From the NCBI GenBank assembly GCA_026168455.1, contig CM047426.1:37449175-37513174 (forward strand): 64,000 nucleotides of DNA, read 5' to 3'. Positions 10,630-22,756 of this stretch are shown one piece after another. Source of the DNA: Theocolax elegans (lineage: Eukaryota; Arthropoda; Insecta; Hymenoptera; Cerocephalidae). How positions within the stretch are numbered: the stretch's first letter is position 1; the number at the start of each line of letters is the position of its first letter. The notes under the pieces were generated by a model, which saw nothing but the letters and a program-made list of their open reading frames with translations, ran no database searches and was not told the DNA's origin. A program made the position numbers and the translations under genes.

Positions 10630-11572
10630 TTCAATAGGAAATTCTACATTTATGGAAAAACAACGTACTTTAAAATTACCCGTAGCCGAATTACCAAAAT
10701 TCGACGGTAAACTAGAGGATTGGTTATCATTTAAAAACGTGTTTAAAACTATGGTAGATGCGAGGACTGATATAGACGAATTAACTAAACTAATTTATCT
10801 TAAAAATTGTCTAAAGGGAGAGCCAGCAGATAAGGTCGCGATTTACAATATTTGCCCCGAAAATTATAAGCGAGTGTTTGATTTATTAATAGAAACGTAT
10901 GAGAGAAAACGCGCGTTAGTAAACAAACACCTAGAAGCGATTTTTAAACCACCGCCGATTGAAACTATATCTGAATTGAGCAAATTTACCGACGATGTTA
11001 GGCAACATTTGGCAATGTTAGAACAGCTTAGAGTAAATATATGCGACAGGTCGATAGTTTTTCTATTAGAAGGCATTTTATCTACCGAATTGCGCCGAAG
11101 ATGGGAAGATTCGTTAAAACTCGATGAGCTACCAGATTTAGCTAAATTGATAAAATTCATAACCGAACACGCTCAACGATCGTGCGACTTCGACAAAGAT
11201 CCAAGCCCTACCGTCAGGGAAATTCGCGGTAAACGACAATCAGATTTCGAGTCTAAATCAAACGCGAAGATTAGAAAAGTCACTAATATACGTTCATTTG
11301 TCACTCAGTCAGTAAACGCATGCTTACAATGTCAACTCTCACATTCGTTGTACAAGTGTCCAACTTTTGGCGAAAAAACAACTCAACAACGGTGGGATTT
11401 CGTAAAACAGAAAGGGCTTTGTAGGAATTGTTTAAAGGGGCACATAGGAGTTTGTAATGCTTCTCATTGCAAACTATGCAGTCGGTTTCATCACACACTC
11501 TTGCACGCTACGAGTTCAAAGCGGACGGCTACGACCACGGAATTTGAACCAAAACAAGAATCAAAAATTTGA
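10592..11572 (+). pseudogene. gag: BEL gag: DUF1759-like domain and zinc knuckles
   Basis: Gag-like capsid region (DUF1759 type, starting around the motif LPKFDGKLEDWLSFKNVF) in residues about 35-185, followed by Cys/His clusters near residues 242-305 (CLQCQ...C, CRNCLKGHIGVC...C..C...H), a usual BEL/Pao arrangement. It ends in TGA at 11570-11572; the same frame stays open right after it and leads into the protease region, so this stop interrupts one longer polyprotein. The first residues belong to the shifted frame and are not a natural start. Confidence 0.85.
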
Positions 11573-11626
11573 CTAAGAACGGAAAAAAATAAAAATCCCG
11601 ACTCCGACGAACCCAGACCGCAGTTA

Positions 11627-12505
11627 ATGATGAGTGCGTTAGCCAAAATTCCAAATAATACAGGTGAATTTGTACAAGCACGAGCTTTACTTGACACATG
11701 TGCGACCGCACATTTCGTTACCGAAAAATTTGCAAAAGCGCTAAATTTACCGATACGAGATTGCGAAATTCCAGTTGGCGCCATAAATAGTCTTAGCACT
11801 TTTTCCAAGGGTTCAATAGAATTGAACAAAAATTCAAGACAAAACAAATTCGAAAAAACGTTGACATTTTTGACAATTGATAGAATAGCCGATCTTGTAC
11901 CTGATGAAGTCTTTCCTCGCGACTCAATAGATTTACCCTCAAATATCAAATTAGCCGATTCTCAATTTCATTTACCGCGTTCAGTAGATTTGTTAATACG
12001 AGCGGGGGCAACTTTATCTTTGTTAATGATAGGGCAAATTAATCTTTCAAAGAATGCTAAAGACTTAATCTTGCAAAAAACCAGATTAGGCTGGGTAGTA
12101 GCGGGTGAATCTAATGAGAACGGCAAATCGAAAAAAACTAGGTGCAATTTAACGGAATTAAACCAAACTTTAGCTCAATTCTGGACCATCGAAGAAGTAG
12201 GTATAAAGAGTGTTAAAAAATTGGACGAATTAAAATGCGAAGCATTCTATGAACAAACTACAACTCGGTCTAATAACGGTAGATACATAGTTCGTTTACC
12301 TTTTCGAAACGCCGATAGAAACTTAGGAAATTCGCGAACCCAAGCGTTGAAAAGATTTTATTCATTACAGCATAAATTGAATAATGATAATCACTTAAAA
12401 ACAGAGTATCATAAAGTCATGCAAGAGTATATAGATTTAGGACATATGACTATTGAAACACGAACAAATCGAGGGATACTATCTACCACATCACGCAGTC
12501 ATTAA
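11627..12505 (+). pseudogene. pol: BEL protease and RT N-terminal region
   Basis: In frame with the preceding gag segment. A retropepsin-like (DUF1758-type) protease starts near residue 18 with the motif ALLDTCATAHFVTE, where the canonical Asp-Ser/Thr-Gly is Asp-Thr-Cys. The later part is the linker that precedes BEL reverse transcriptases (LGWVVAG near residue 160). The frame is lost near 12470, where the RT continues in another frame. Confidence 0.83.
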
Positions 12506-13562
12506 AATGAATAGCAATACAACTAAAGTTCGGGTAGTTTTCGATGCTTCCGCTAAAACAGATATAGGCGTCTCGTTAAACAATAAATTGTTGGTAGGTC
12601 CAACCATTCAGGACAAATTATTCGAACATTTGAGTAGGTTCAGAACGGATGCGTATGTAATAACCGCGGACATCGAGAAAATGTATAGACAGGTCTTGAT
12701 CCACCCCGAAGATCGCAAATATCAACGCGTGTTCTGGTATGACAATCAAAACATTCGAATTTACGAATTAAATACTGTCACATTTGGAGTATCCTCGACT
12801 CCATTTTTAGCTATTAAAACAATACAGAACCTCGCGGACGACGAAGGCACTCGATTCCCACAGGCTAGCAAGGTATTAAAACGGGACTTATACGTCGACG
12901 ATTTGCTAACCGGTGCGCATTCCTTAGAGGAAATTAAGCATTTACGAGATGACATAATTTATTTACTGAGTTTAGGGGGATTTAATATTAGACAGTGGGC
13001 GTCGAATCATTCCCACGCTTTAGACAATGTCGATCGAAAGGTTTTTTCCTCCGATTGCGCGACGGAACGAAAATCCGTAGTAAGGACGTTAGGTATAAGT
13101 TGGGATTCAAAAAGCGATAATATATTATGTACCGTTAGTCCGCTCAATTCACACGACCGTATAACTAAACGAATTTTACTATCCGAAGTAGCAAAAATTT
13201 ATGACCCCTTAGGCCTGTTAGGACCAGTAATCTTATATGCAAAAATTATTATTCAAAAATGTTGGAACATGAAAATAGATTGGGACGAATCAGTACCGAC
13301 GGACTTACATACGACTTGGACGAATTTCAAGGAACAGCTTCCATTAATGGATCATTTGAGGATAGAACGTTTTTTGTTGATAAAGAATTCACGAAATATA
13401 GAGATACACGGTTTCTGCGACGCGAGTAGCATAGGTTATGGAGCGTGTTTATACGTACGGTCAAGCGACGAGTCAGGCCGAGTTATCGTGCAACTAGTAT
13501 GCGCAAAATCTAGAGTAGCGCCATTGAAACCAATTACAATACCTCGATTGGAACTCGTTTAG
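12453..13562 (+). pseudogene. pol: BEL reverse transcriptase and RNase H start
   Basis: RT begins with VVFDASAKT and carries the catalytic YVDD in RDLYVDDLLTG (about 12886-12915). The C-terminal part is the start of the RNase H domain, with GFCDAS (about 13413) and IPRLELV at the very end. The segment is in a different frame from its left neighbour. At its 3' end the sequence jumps: residues that normally follow the RLEL motif are missing and the next segment resumes in another frame at 13562, so there is a deletion with frameshift. Confidence 0.88.
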
Positions 13563-15142
13563 CTTTAGATTTCAAAATAGATAAAATAGTTTTTTGGTCC
13601 GATTCAACGATAGTATTAAATTGATTAAAAAAGGAGCCACATTTATTAAGGGTGTTCGAATCCAATCGAGTAGCCGAAATTCAAGCATTAGGTGAATCAG
13701 TAGAATGGCGTCATTTTCCAACCAAAGATAATCCTGCCGATGCGTTATCTCGGGGTCAGGTACCAAAGGATTTCGTAGCTAATTGCCAATGGTTCACAGG
13801 TCCCACATGGTTAGGAAAACCGTTTCATCAGTGGCCGAAATCAATGAGAAAACTAGAGGAAAATTTACCAGGATTAAAAAAGAATACATGTTTAATTTTG
13901 ACGAGCAGGGAAACCGAAATCTTTGATAGATTCTCATCTTATACGACACTCTTAAATACGTTAGCTTATTGTATACGTTTCATTAAGCGAAACCAAACGT
14001 ATCCAGATAAACACATTTCGGTTGAGGAAAAATTGGAAATTGAACGAAAGGTACTGTTTAAATTACAAACCGAGCACTTTCGCGATGCGATTAAACAAGT
14101 TAAGACGACGGGTGTAGCTAAAGGGTCAAAATTAGCGTCTCTCAATCCTTTTCTAGACAAACACGGACTACTTAGAGTAGGCGGACGGCTGCGCAATGCA
14201 AATATTCCAGACGATAGAAAATATCCCATTGTTTTACCTAGTCATCATCACGGCACCGACTTAATAATTCGGGAAATGCACTTAACCCATTATCATTCGG
14301 GAATTCAAAGCACTTTGTACGCAATCCGACAACGGTTTTGGCTTTTAGATGGGCAGAATCAGGTTCGTCGAATCGTGCGACGTTGCGTGTGCTGCACCCG
14401 ACACAACGCCGTACCAATTCAATTTCCCGTGGGCGATTTGCCAAAATCTAGAGTACAGGAATCAAGCGCTTTTGATAATACAGGTGTAGATTATTTCGGT
14501 CCAATATTCATCAAGGAAAAGAAATATAGGAACAGAAACAGAATCAAGACATACGGGTGCGTATTCATTTGTATGGCAACGAAAGCCGTACATATAGAAA
14601 TCGTGAGCGATTTAACTACGGTAGGGTTTTTAGGTGCATTCAGGCGATTTATAGCGAGGCGAGCGATACCGTCCCACGTTTTTTCGGATAACGAGACCAA
14701 TTTTGTAGGAGCTAATAGTATTTTGCGCGAACTATATGTTTTATTTAACTCGCCAGAATTTAAAAATGATGTCAATAGGTTTGCGACACGAAAAAACATA
14801 ATTTGGCACTTCAATCCTCCCTTATCCCCTCATTTTGGCAGTCTATGGGAAGCAGCTGTAAAATCATTCAAACACCATTTCAAACGAGTCGTAGGTAATC
14901 AACTATTAACATTTGAAGAATTAAACACATTGGCAATAGAAATAGAAGCAATTTTAAATTCGCGACCTCTTTGTATTTTTTCAGCTGATCCCAACGATCC
15001 TTTAGTTTTGACCCCGGCGCACTCACTAGTGGGAAAACCTTTAACGATGCTGCCCGAGGATAATTTTTTAAATGTTCCAGATAACAAACTATCTGTTTGG
15101 AATTTTATTACCGAGGCTAAGCAAGACTTTTGGAAAAGATGA
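13562..15142 (+). pseudogene. pol: BEL RNase H end and integrase
   Basis: From 13562 the RNase H domain continues (FWSDSTIVLN), then an in-frame TGA at 13622-13624 replaces the expected Trp, then the frame runs open to 15142. Integrase shows an H-H-C-C zinc region (about 14240-14400, CVCC) and a D-D-E core: [16 protein letters not shown] and the glutamate of [10 protein letters not shown]. The frame ends in TGA at 15140-15142 directly after DFWKR, where relatives have Trp; the same frame continues immediately downstream. Confidence 0.88.
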
Positions 15143-15145
15143 AAC

Positions 15146-15388
15146 TTGGAATATATCAGTGAGTTACAAAAACGTCAAAAATGGTTGAATCCTAAGGGCA
15201 AGATAGACGTGGGATCAATAGTCTTAATCATCGATAAACTTCAACCCTGTATGCAATGGAAAATGGGAAAAATTCAACAGGCGCACCCAGGGAGCGACAG
15301 CGTGGTTAGAGTGGCTACAATCCAGACAACTAACGGCATTTTGACTAGGAATCTCACACAGTTGTGTCCATTACCTAGTGAAATTTAA
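15146..15388 (+). pseudogene. pol: BEL pol C-terminal domain (DUF5641-like)
   Basis: Same frame as the integrase after one TGA. The pattern YISELQKRQKW ... GSIVLI ... QWKMGKI ... VRVATIQT matches the small C-terminal domain that closes BEL/Pao polyproteins. True stop TAA at 15386-15388, about 185 bases before the 3' LTR. Confidence 0.85.
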
Positions 15389-15554
15389 CTTAAAGCAGAC
15401 TTTGTTGAACGAATTTATCGGGCTTCGATTCATGTACTCGCTTAAGCCATTGTAAATCTATCTTTCTAACATCCAATTCACGACATACACAACATACACA
15501 TGCGTTTCCGTGAAACCGATCGGCGAATCGTTTATTCTCCATATTTCTTTGTGC

Positions 15555-15572
15555 GGGGGGGGGGGGGAAGTA
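15555..15572 (+). other. polypurine tract with G13 run (BEL)
   Basis: Thirteen consecutive G (15555-15567) followed by AAG and TA directly before the 3' LTR. Position fits the plus-strand primer. The long G run is also prone to length error in sequencing. Confidence 0.75.
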
Positions 15573-15599
15573 TGTTACGTCTAACAAAATGCTATACCG
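15573..15599 (+). repeat. BEL 3' LTR, first 27 bp (split)
   Basis: Identical to 8774-8800 of the 5' LTR and ends exactly where the CMC transposon begins. The LTR resumes at 21778. Confidence 0.93.
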
Positions 15600-15845
15600 C
15601 ACTGAAAAATGTTTCGGGCAACTCCTGCTCTGCCCCGTACGGATCACGTAAAAAACCGTACTGCTAATCCGTACAAAAATTTTGGGCTGTTACTGCACGA
15701 AAATTAGTCGGTAGTCGTCAAGGTGTGGAGTCGATGCCGCACAAAAAGCGAAAAGCGATAACGCTACTATGATGACGGCAAATTGTGACATAAACAAACA
15801 GTGCTCGGTGCTCCGGTGTGAAACTCAAAGAAATATTTTATTAAA

Positions 15846-18800
15846 ATGAATGATTTCTTTAAAAAGTACCCTGAATTGTCAAAGCTGCGAACTGTATTTG
15901 CATGTAAGTAATATTTTCATGTGTTAATTACACAAATATATTATAAAATATTTTGCATAGCAATGTAACCCTTAAATTGAATTGACTTAAATTGTTGCAC
16001 ATTTGTTTATTATTATTAATGCACAAATATATAGCTCATGATGTTACTGAAGAATTGTGGTACTCGTTAAGCGATGAACACATTCAATGTATATTAACCG
16101 ATTACAAGGTTGATGTAATGATTCAATTCATTTCAAAATACAATTTTGAAAAGGGAAAATTGGTTGAAAGTTCTACGTGTGATAGTGTGATTGAGAATCT
16201 GGAAATTACTCAAAGTAAAGAATTAGATCTGATAAATGTGACGACAAAGAATCAGATTGATAATGAGAATATAACATTTACCGAAAATGATATTCCTATT
16301 AATTCCGTAGAGAATAATAACTGTATAGTCGAAACGTCGATTGATTCTGTAACCTCAACAACAGGTGTTTACATACTAATATTTTGAATTAGATTTCCTT
16401 TGGTGCCTGCAAAATCTTTTTATCCTATACTAATTTTATTTACAAATTACAATTTCTTTTAGATATTTTTGAATTTAAAAAAATAGCTTATACCACTTTT
16501 TGCATTCAAGTTTAGAAGGTCGAATTATATTAGGAATGTATCAATAATCAAAGTACCTTGACTATGCATTACTGAAAAACTTAATAATATTGAAATTATT
16601 GACTAAGAATCAAATAAATTATAAGTAAGATTATTTATCATTGAAACAAAATTAAGACTAAAATTACTAACTCTACTACTAATTATTTTTCTAATCTTTT
16701 TCCTCTTTCTAATCATAAGCTTGAAAATTAACTGCGATCTTGAAAAGTCTACATTTGTTTAACAAAAACATTTTATTATTATTTACATGCATGACTTAAT
16801 ATTTGAATTTATCGGCTTTTGAAAAATATTTTATTTTTCAGAATATACGCAAAGGATTTTTTATTTTATCGGGATCAAATTGTGGAACTTTTTCCGACAG
16901 AACTGGGAGACCTCTTTTATATTCCGTACTGCTCGTCTAAATCCAAAAAAGAGGAACACGATACACCAGCCAGTGAGGAGATAGAAGAAGAAGACGAAGT
17001 ATTGGCAGATGGAGGTGAAAGTACTGGTCCAAGCGGTGCTTTGTATAACCACTACAAAATTTTGCGGATCCAATTAAGGAAAGCTGGCTTGTTTCAACCT
17101 AATCGAAAGAGGAAAATTGAAGCCGAAGAAGATAAGCCAGTCAAGCGAAATTCTCAAAGTAAAAATAAAAATATTCATATTTCTAAAAAAACATAGGCAA
17201 AATACTTCTTACCAGAATAGTCTGATCTATTTTTATACTTATTCTCGATACCATTCTCTCAGATTGAAAATGATTAGGCCGTAACATATTAATGTTAACT
17301 TAAGAGGATGTTGGACCCAAATTACAGGGATCTACAGCTTTCAAAATAAAAATTATACTTAAAATATTGAATTAAAAATCTGAAAAAATTCATACAGGTA
17401 GCTTAAAACAAAAGCCAGGGCATGGCGTTTTGATTTTTTAAAAAAAACAATTTTTTTTAATAATTATTAAGTAAATAATTTTTGGTCGGTAATTATTAGT
17501 CTAAAAAAGACATAAACTTTCAACGCGAACATCGTAATTAAAATATCGATTTAAAAATCTGAAAAAATTTGGGTATATTGTTTAAAACATGCCTGAGGGC
17601 ATAACGTTCAGGATTTTTTCAAAAATTCATTCTTTTGTTTACAAAACAATATAAAAAATGACCGTTTTTTGAGTCCTACATCCCCTTAACTTAACATATT
17701 AATTTTCTATTTCAGTTTCAGATCTAGAATGTTTAACAGACCCAAGTAGAGAAAATTATAAGGCTATTGATGTGATAAAGAAGTGGGAGGAGACTTTTTA
17801 ATCACGTAAGAAAGTATTAACGAAAAAGGAAAAAAATATAAAATGTACGTCGATACCTGAATATTTTGCAAGCTTTCCCTGCCTAAGTCAGCCGTATGGT
17901 ATACTTTTGGTAAGAAGCAAATCTTTAACAAATTTCGCATAAAGCTTTTGTAATTTAAAATGTTCTGAGTTAAGATTTTATCTTTTACATTACTAATATC
18001 CTTAATTATATTTATTATACCGATACATACAGCTCGAATCAGATTTCCATGCAACCGTTCAATCGTACGTAAGTAGCAATCATATTTCACAGACAAAAGC
18101 AGAAGGCATAAATAAAGCTGTTCAAAACTCTTGGCCTTCTTGGGCAAAAAAAATCATCAAACTTTCATCCAATTCACATTCCGCTGTAATTAAACAGTTT
18201 TTAGTAGAAAACGAAGATTTAATTAAAGCAGGTACTGCCTTGTTGCCAGAAATATATACATTCTATTTATATAAAAGTACAAAGATTTTCTTATTAACCT
18301 TAGGTACGCATGACAGTTTATTGGCGTTTCTTTTGCTGCCTTTACACACTAAACCAATGAAGACACGAAAAATTAACGATAACATTGTGCGCTTCACAAA
18401 AGAAGAAATATTAAATTGCTTTATTCTACGTATTGAGGTATCTCAAACAATATTTAAGTAAAGTTTTTAGAATTACATTTAGAAAAAATTGTAACATTAC
18501 GTAATTTTAAAATGCTTTGTGATATTGTATTAATATATTTTGATCAGCTTTTCTAATTTTTAAAGACAATGTCTAACACTAAAAATAAGCATTTTGTTTT
18601 TTTTACAACCAAAAGTAAATCTTTGTAAATTTTTTTTCAGTTTGCATTTTTGAATAGAAAAGCCCCTATAATTTGAGTTCAACAACCCTACTCTATTTCT
18701 CTGAATCTTGCCCTTTTTTTTAAAACAGCGACTTACCCTCATTCTTTGACCCAATCAATTTTTGCGCTTTAGGTATATATATAACAGTTAAAAAATTTTG

Positions 18801-19157
18801 AGCTTGGAATTAATTTTTGTTTTGCAGAATGTTGTAGACTTAGAGGCAAATAGGAAAAATCATGAGAAGTGGCTTAAAGAAGTAGAGCTTGATTCCATCC
18901 CGTATATTATTTGCATAGGTGTATTAAAAGAAGCCGAAATTTTTATTGCTTTAAACGATCATTGTTATAAATACGGCGATATTACGAGCGCAGTAGACGC
19001 CTGCTATAAATGTTTATGCGCGCTTCAGGTATTACCTTACCTATGCGACTTTACGTGGCAATTTGTGGAAAAAGCGCTATACGGATTTAATTTTAAGAAA
19101 TCTACCGCTTATGTTTCAAAATATATTGTTGAACTGAACAAGTTGCCCTCAATATAA
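15846..19157 (+). pseudogene. intron-containing accessory gene of the CMC transposon
   Basis: Exon-like blocks in one orientation: 15846-15903 (ATG start, then a clean GTAAGT donor), 16035-about 16364, about 16841-17160, about 17713-17895 (followed by GTAAGA), about 18033-18440 and about 18828-19157 (TAA end). Blocks 3-6 are preceded by AG acceptors with pyrimidine tracts. The middle part is acidic (EEIEEEDE near 16980) followed by a basic patch. Block 4 has an in-frame TAA at 17799-17801 with coding-like sequence on both sides. I do not recognise a domain; by position it is the second gene that many CMC elements carry beside the transposase. Exon limits are my reading, and the join between blocks 2 and 3 is uncertain. 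Confidence 0.55.
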
Positions 19158-19319
19158 TTTTTTATCGATTAGGTGTAGAAGAGATATATCATGTCCTTAA
19201 TCTTGCAATTTGCTGTCAATTTTTTCAAATGCAATGTTTAAAAAGTTACTTTTTCATTGATTTAAGTTGTTTCTGGAGCTAATGGCTCATTAATTTATTT
19301 TGTACATTTTGTAATAAAA

Positions 19320-21320
19320 ATGGATGTTATTTTAATATTAAATCATTTAATGGGATTTATTTTACATTTATATGGTAGCTTTAATCTTTCTAGAAAACTT
19401 GTTCAAGAAATAATAATTTATTTTAAAGAATTTAATAACAGTATATACTTGCCATCGATTAAGCGGGATATATTAAAAATTTTGAAAGAAGAAACTATCG
19501 GTGATAATGCTCTAAGACTTATAGAAGAAAGTTTTCAGTATCACGCTGATATATTTGATTCGCTTGGTAGTGAAATTAAGCGCTTTACAATTCTACGCGA
19601 ACAAGGTTTTATAGAACCTAAAGAATTTTTTATAGGAACAAAATTTAAGTACGAACGTACATAAGATGATAGTAATATTGTGGTACCAGAAAATATGTAT
19701 GGTTATAAAGTTCCATTAAAACATAGCTTGAAAGTTTTTTTAGAAATTCCGGATTTATTAAACAAAATTTTGAGTTACATATCAAAACTATCTAAACAAT
19801 CACAAATCATTACTAATTTCATGCAAGCAAGATTGTGGACTCAAAAATATTCAAAAATATTTTTAAATGATTGTGTATTGCCTCTGTATATTTTTTATGA
19901 CGATTTGGAGGTGGGAAATGCGTTAGGAAGCCATGCTGGTAAAAATAAATTCGGGGCAATTTACGTAAGTATTGCCTGTTTACCACCTCATATAGCATCA
20001 AAACTTTCTAGTATTATTTTCTCGTCTCTCTTTTACACATCTTCTAAAAAAGAGAGTGATAATAAGCAAATTTTTAATTCTCTAATTGATGAACTAAAAC
20101 TCTTACAAACAGAAGGAATTGTTATTAATGTTGCTGGAATAAAAACACGAATAAAATTTCAAACTGTTTTAATTCTTGGACATAATTTAGGATTAAATGG
20201 CTGCTATGGATTTGTCGAATCTTTTGTAGCTAATTTTTATTGTAGAATTTGTAAAGCTTCCTCTGAACAATGTAGGCAGATGATTGAGGAAGATGTCTCT
20301 TTATTAAGGAACAAACTTAATTATGACATAGATGTAATGACAGCAAATGTAGCAAAGACGGGAATTAAAGAAAAATGTGTATTCCACAAACTTGACAATT
20401 TTCATATAACTGAAAATGTTAGTGTTGACTTGATGCACGATTTCTTGGAAGGAGTAGCTTACTATGTTTTAGAATCTCTATTGCAGACTTTTATTTTTGA
20501 AAAAAAATATTTTACTCTACACAATTTAAATAGTAGGATACAAAGTTTCAATTTTGCTACACATAACATAAATAAACCTACTGTTATAAGAATGGGTGCG
20601 ACAAAAAGTGCGTTAAATATAAAGTGTTCAGCCTCAGAAATGATAAGTTTGGTAACATTCTTAGGTATAATTATTGGTGACTCTATACCTCAACATGATA
20701 CACACTGGGTTTTATATAAACATTTGTGTGAAATTTATGATATTCTGATTCATTATCCTAGAATCATTTTAGATAATGGTCCTGTATCGAAATTTTGGAG
20801 TATGCGATTTCAATCGTTTCACCAGATCATAAAGTCTAATGCATTAACATCTAATAATACCAGAAATTTAATGAAATCTATTGCTATTAAGCAATCTCTA
20901 AGGCTTTGTGAAACAGTTCAAATACTTAAGCTGCAAAAGGATATTATGTTCGGAAATATTAAAGCGAATTGTCAAAGAAAAATTGATTGCAGTACAACGA
21001 AAAATGAGCAGCACATTTGCTATGACAAAATTGAAATCTGTGGTATTTTGTATGAAGTTGGAGGCTTTATTGTAACTAATTTGCAAAGTTCCGAAAAAAA
21101 ATTTGGAAATTTGTTGCATTTATTGTCAATTAATAATCAAATTTACTTTGAAGTACGTTTATTTGAGGAAATAAGCTATGATGATAATCTTCATGCTTAT
21201 GTTATTCAAGATTTGAATAAAAAATGCTTAATTAACTACGAAGACTTACCTGTAATCGCGCCGCTTATGCCTTATATTGTAAAAAATAATTACTATCTAA
21301 TAGCGAAATACATTTTGTAA
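19320..21320 (+). pseudogene. CMC-type transposase, broken by one stop
   Basis: One frame from 19320 to 21320 interrupted only by TAA at 19662-19664, total about 666 codons. The main block shows the pattern of CACTA-like transposases: YDDLEVGNALGSHAGKNKFGAIY (about 19884), a GxNLGLN motif (about 20175), zinc-ligand-like CRIC and later Cys (about 20244-20272), and DLMHDFLEG (about 20431). The GxN motif reads GHN where relatives usually have GDN, so an acidic, probably catalytic residue may be lost. ATG 19320 is the first in-frame ATG, but the frame is open slightly upstream and a spliced start is possible. Likely inactive. Confidence 0.78.
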
Positions 21321-21757
21321 CTGAAGTGTATAATTTTTAATACATATGTAAATAATTTCTGAAAAATGTAGTTTATTATCTTTTACATAGTTTCCCTTTG
21401 CGGTTGAATGATTTCACCGATTCCTTATTATTATTATATTATTTTTCAACTAGCAGGTTGTCTGATATCCATATATTAAGATAACAAGTAAAAGTATTTT
21501 ATAGTAAATATAAATAATAATTTTAATAACGAAACATAATAATAAAATTGACTAAAGAATTACAATATTTTTCAAAACTCTTGTTGTAATTTCATCATTT
21601 ATCGAGTACGTGATGTCTTTTGTTTTATGCAGTTATAGACCACTAGCTTTTGACAGCAGTCTTACCGAGATTTCGTGCGGCAGCGCTCCAAAAACTGGGA
21701 GAGCAACCACTCAAATCTTAAAATTCCGTTACTGCACATGTTTAGTGCAGCAGTTAT
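21321..21757. other. 3' non-coding end of the CMC transposon
   Basis: AT-rich to 21600, then mixed sequence up to the right terminal repeat. No supported gene. Confidence 0.5.
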
Positions 21758-21777
21758 CCGAAACATTTCTCAGTGCG

Positions 21778-22756
21778 GAGTGTGCGCGAATCTTTGGGTC
21801 GAGGCATGACGCTCGTGTGTAGAGGGGAGACTCAAACCGCAGAGAAGGGGAACTCGAACCGCAGTAAGCGACAAAGCGGCGAGCGGGAGAGGGGGAACTC
21901 GCGTAACTGATAGGAGAAGGGGAACCGTTGGGCACCGCGGGTTTAAAATGCGGCGCAAATTTCGACTCGCACTCTTTTTGAGGCTTAGTCTTCTTGACGG
22001 CGCATTCGGAAATTATCAATCTTCTTGGCGATCACGAGCAGAGGTTGTTGAACAGAGGCGTTCACGGGCAGGCGGTGCAGTTCGGCGTTCACGGGCAGGC
22101 GGTGCATTTCGGCGTTCACGGGCAGGCGGTGCGGTTCGAGATTCACGGGCAGGCGGTGCGACTCAGCGTATCAGGCAGGCGTTCCTTTGCGGGTACGGTT
22201 TGTTTCGATTCCGGCAGACGAGCGAGCGGCGGTAAGAAACTTCGCGCGCGGCGACAAGTTCGTCGCGGTCGTCGCGTCCGAGCGACCGGGCACGCGCACA
22301 CACATACCCATACACATTTCCACACACTCGCTTTCGAATATTACGATCCAACTGGATCTGTGGGCGACGGCTATATAGCGAGAGTCTGATCTCTCCACAA
22401 ATAAAAAGAGAATTTTAATTCTCTATAACGAAGGAACAAACAAAAACAAACACACAAATACACATATACACATATCTCTCTCTTTCTCTTTCTCTCCCTC
22501 CCTCTCTCTCTCTCTCCTTCACCATTTTTCTTCAATTAACTACTAAATCTTTAAAACATTGTATTTTAGGGAGTTTTTATGCCTAACGGCTTTTCTCCCT
22601 GTAAAGAGCCAATAAACTTCGTAAGGAAACTGGCTCAAAGAAAATTAATTGATTTATTTCAATCCTACTTCCCTCCACATTCACACGTCAACAAAAATAC
22701 ATTCGCGCGCGTATAATTACGTTGTCTTGCTCCAAAGGCAAGGCGACGACCGTGCA
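21778..22756 (+). repeat. BEL 3' LTR, remainder (979 bp)
   Basis: Continues the LTR from the base corresponding to 8801. It has four ~27-bp 'ttcacgggcaggcggtgc' units where the 5' LTR has two, and lacks a 15-bp segment (about 9061-9079) present there. Several ORFs occur in it by chance because it is GC-rich; none is recognisable. Confidence 0.93.

Larger units (their letters stand above)
15600..21775 (+). mobile_element. CMC (CACTA-like) DNA transposon, 6.2 kb
   Basis: Ends are inverted repeats of about 28 bp with some mismatches: CACTGAAAAATGTTTCGG on the left and its near-complement on the right, CACTR termini as in the CMC superfamily. Comparison with the intact 5' LTR shows that only CG is duplicated (15598-15599 and 21776-21777). 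Just inside the left end are three copies of CCGTAC (about 15636-15680), a subterminal-repeat pattern also known in this superfamily. It carries an intron-containing gene and a transposase gene, both with stops. Confidence 0.85.
8774..22756 (+). mobile_element. BEL/Pao LTR retrotransposon, decayed, with nested insertion
   Basis: Bounded by the 5-bp target duplication AATAT (8769-8773 and 22757-22761), the usual size for BEL/Pao. Both LTRs begin TGTTACGTC and end CG(T/C)(A/G)CA. Between them are a primer-binding region, gag and pol in BEL order (gag-like domain, zinc knuckles, retropepsin-like protease, RT with YVDD, RNase H, integrase, C-terminal DUF5641-like domain). At least three frameshifts and three in-frame TGA stops break the coding sequence. 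A 6.2-kb CMC transposon later split the 3' LTR. The element inserted into LINE-A. Confidence 0.93.

Noticed and set aside
11570..15142. TGA read as Trp (alternative genetic code or mitochondrial origin)
   Set aside because: Frameshifts also break the gene and other nearby ORFs use TGA as stop; decay explains it.
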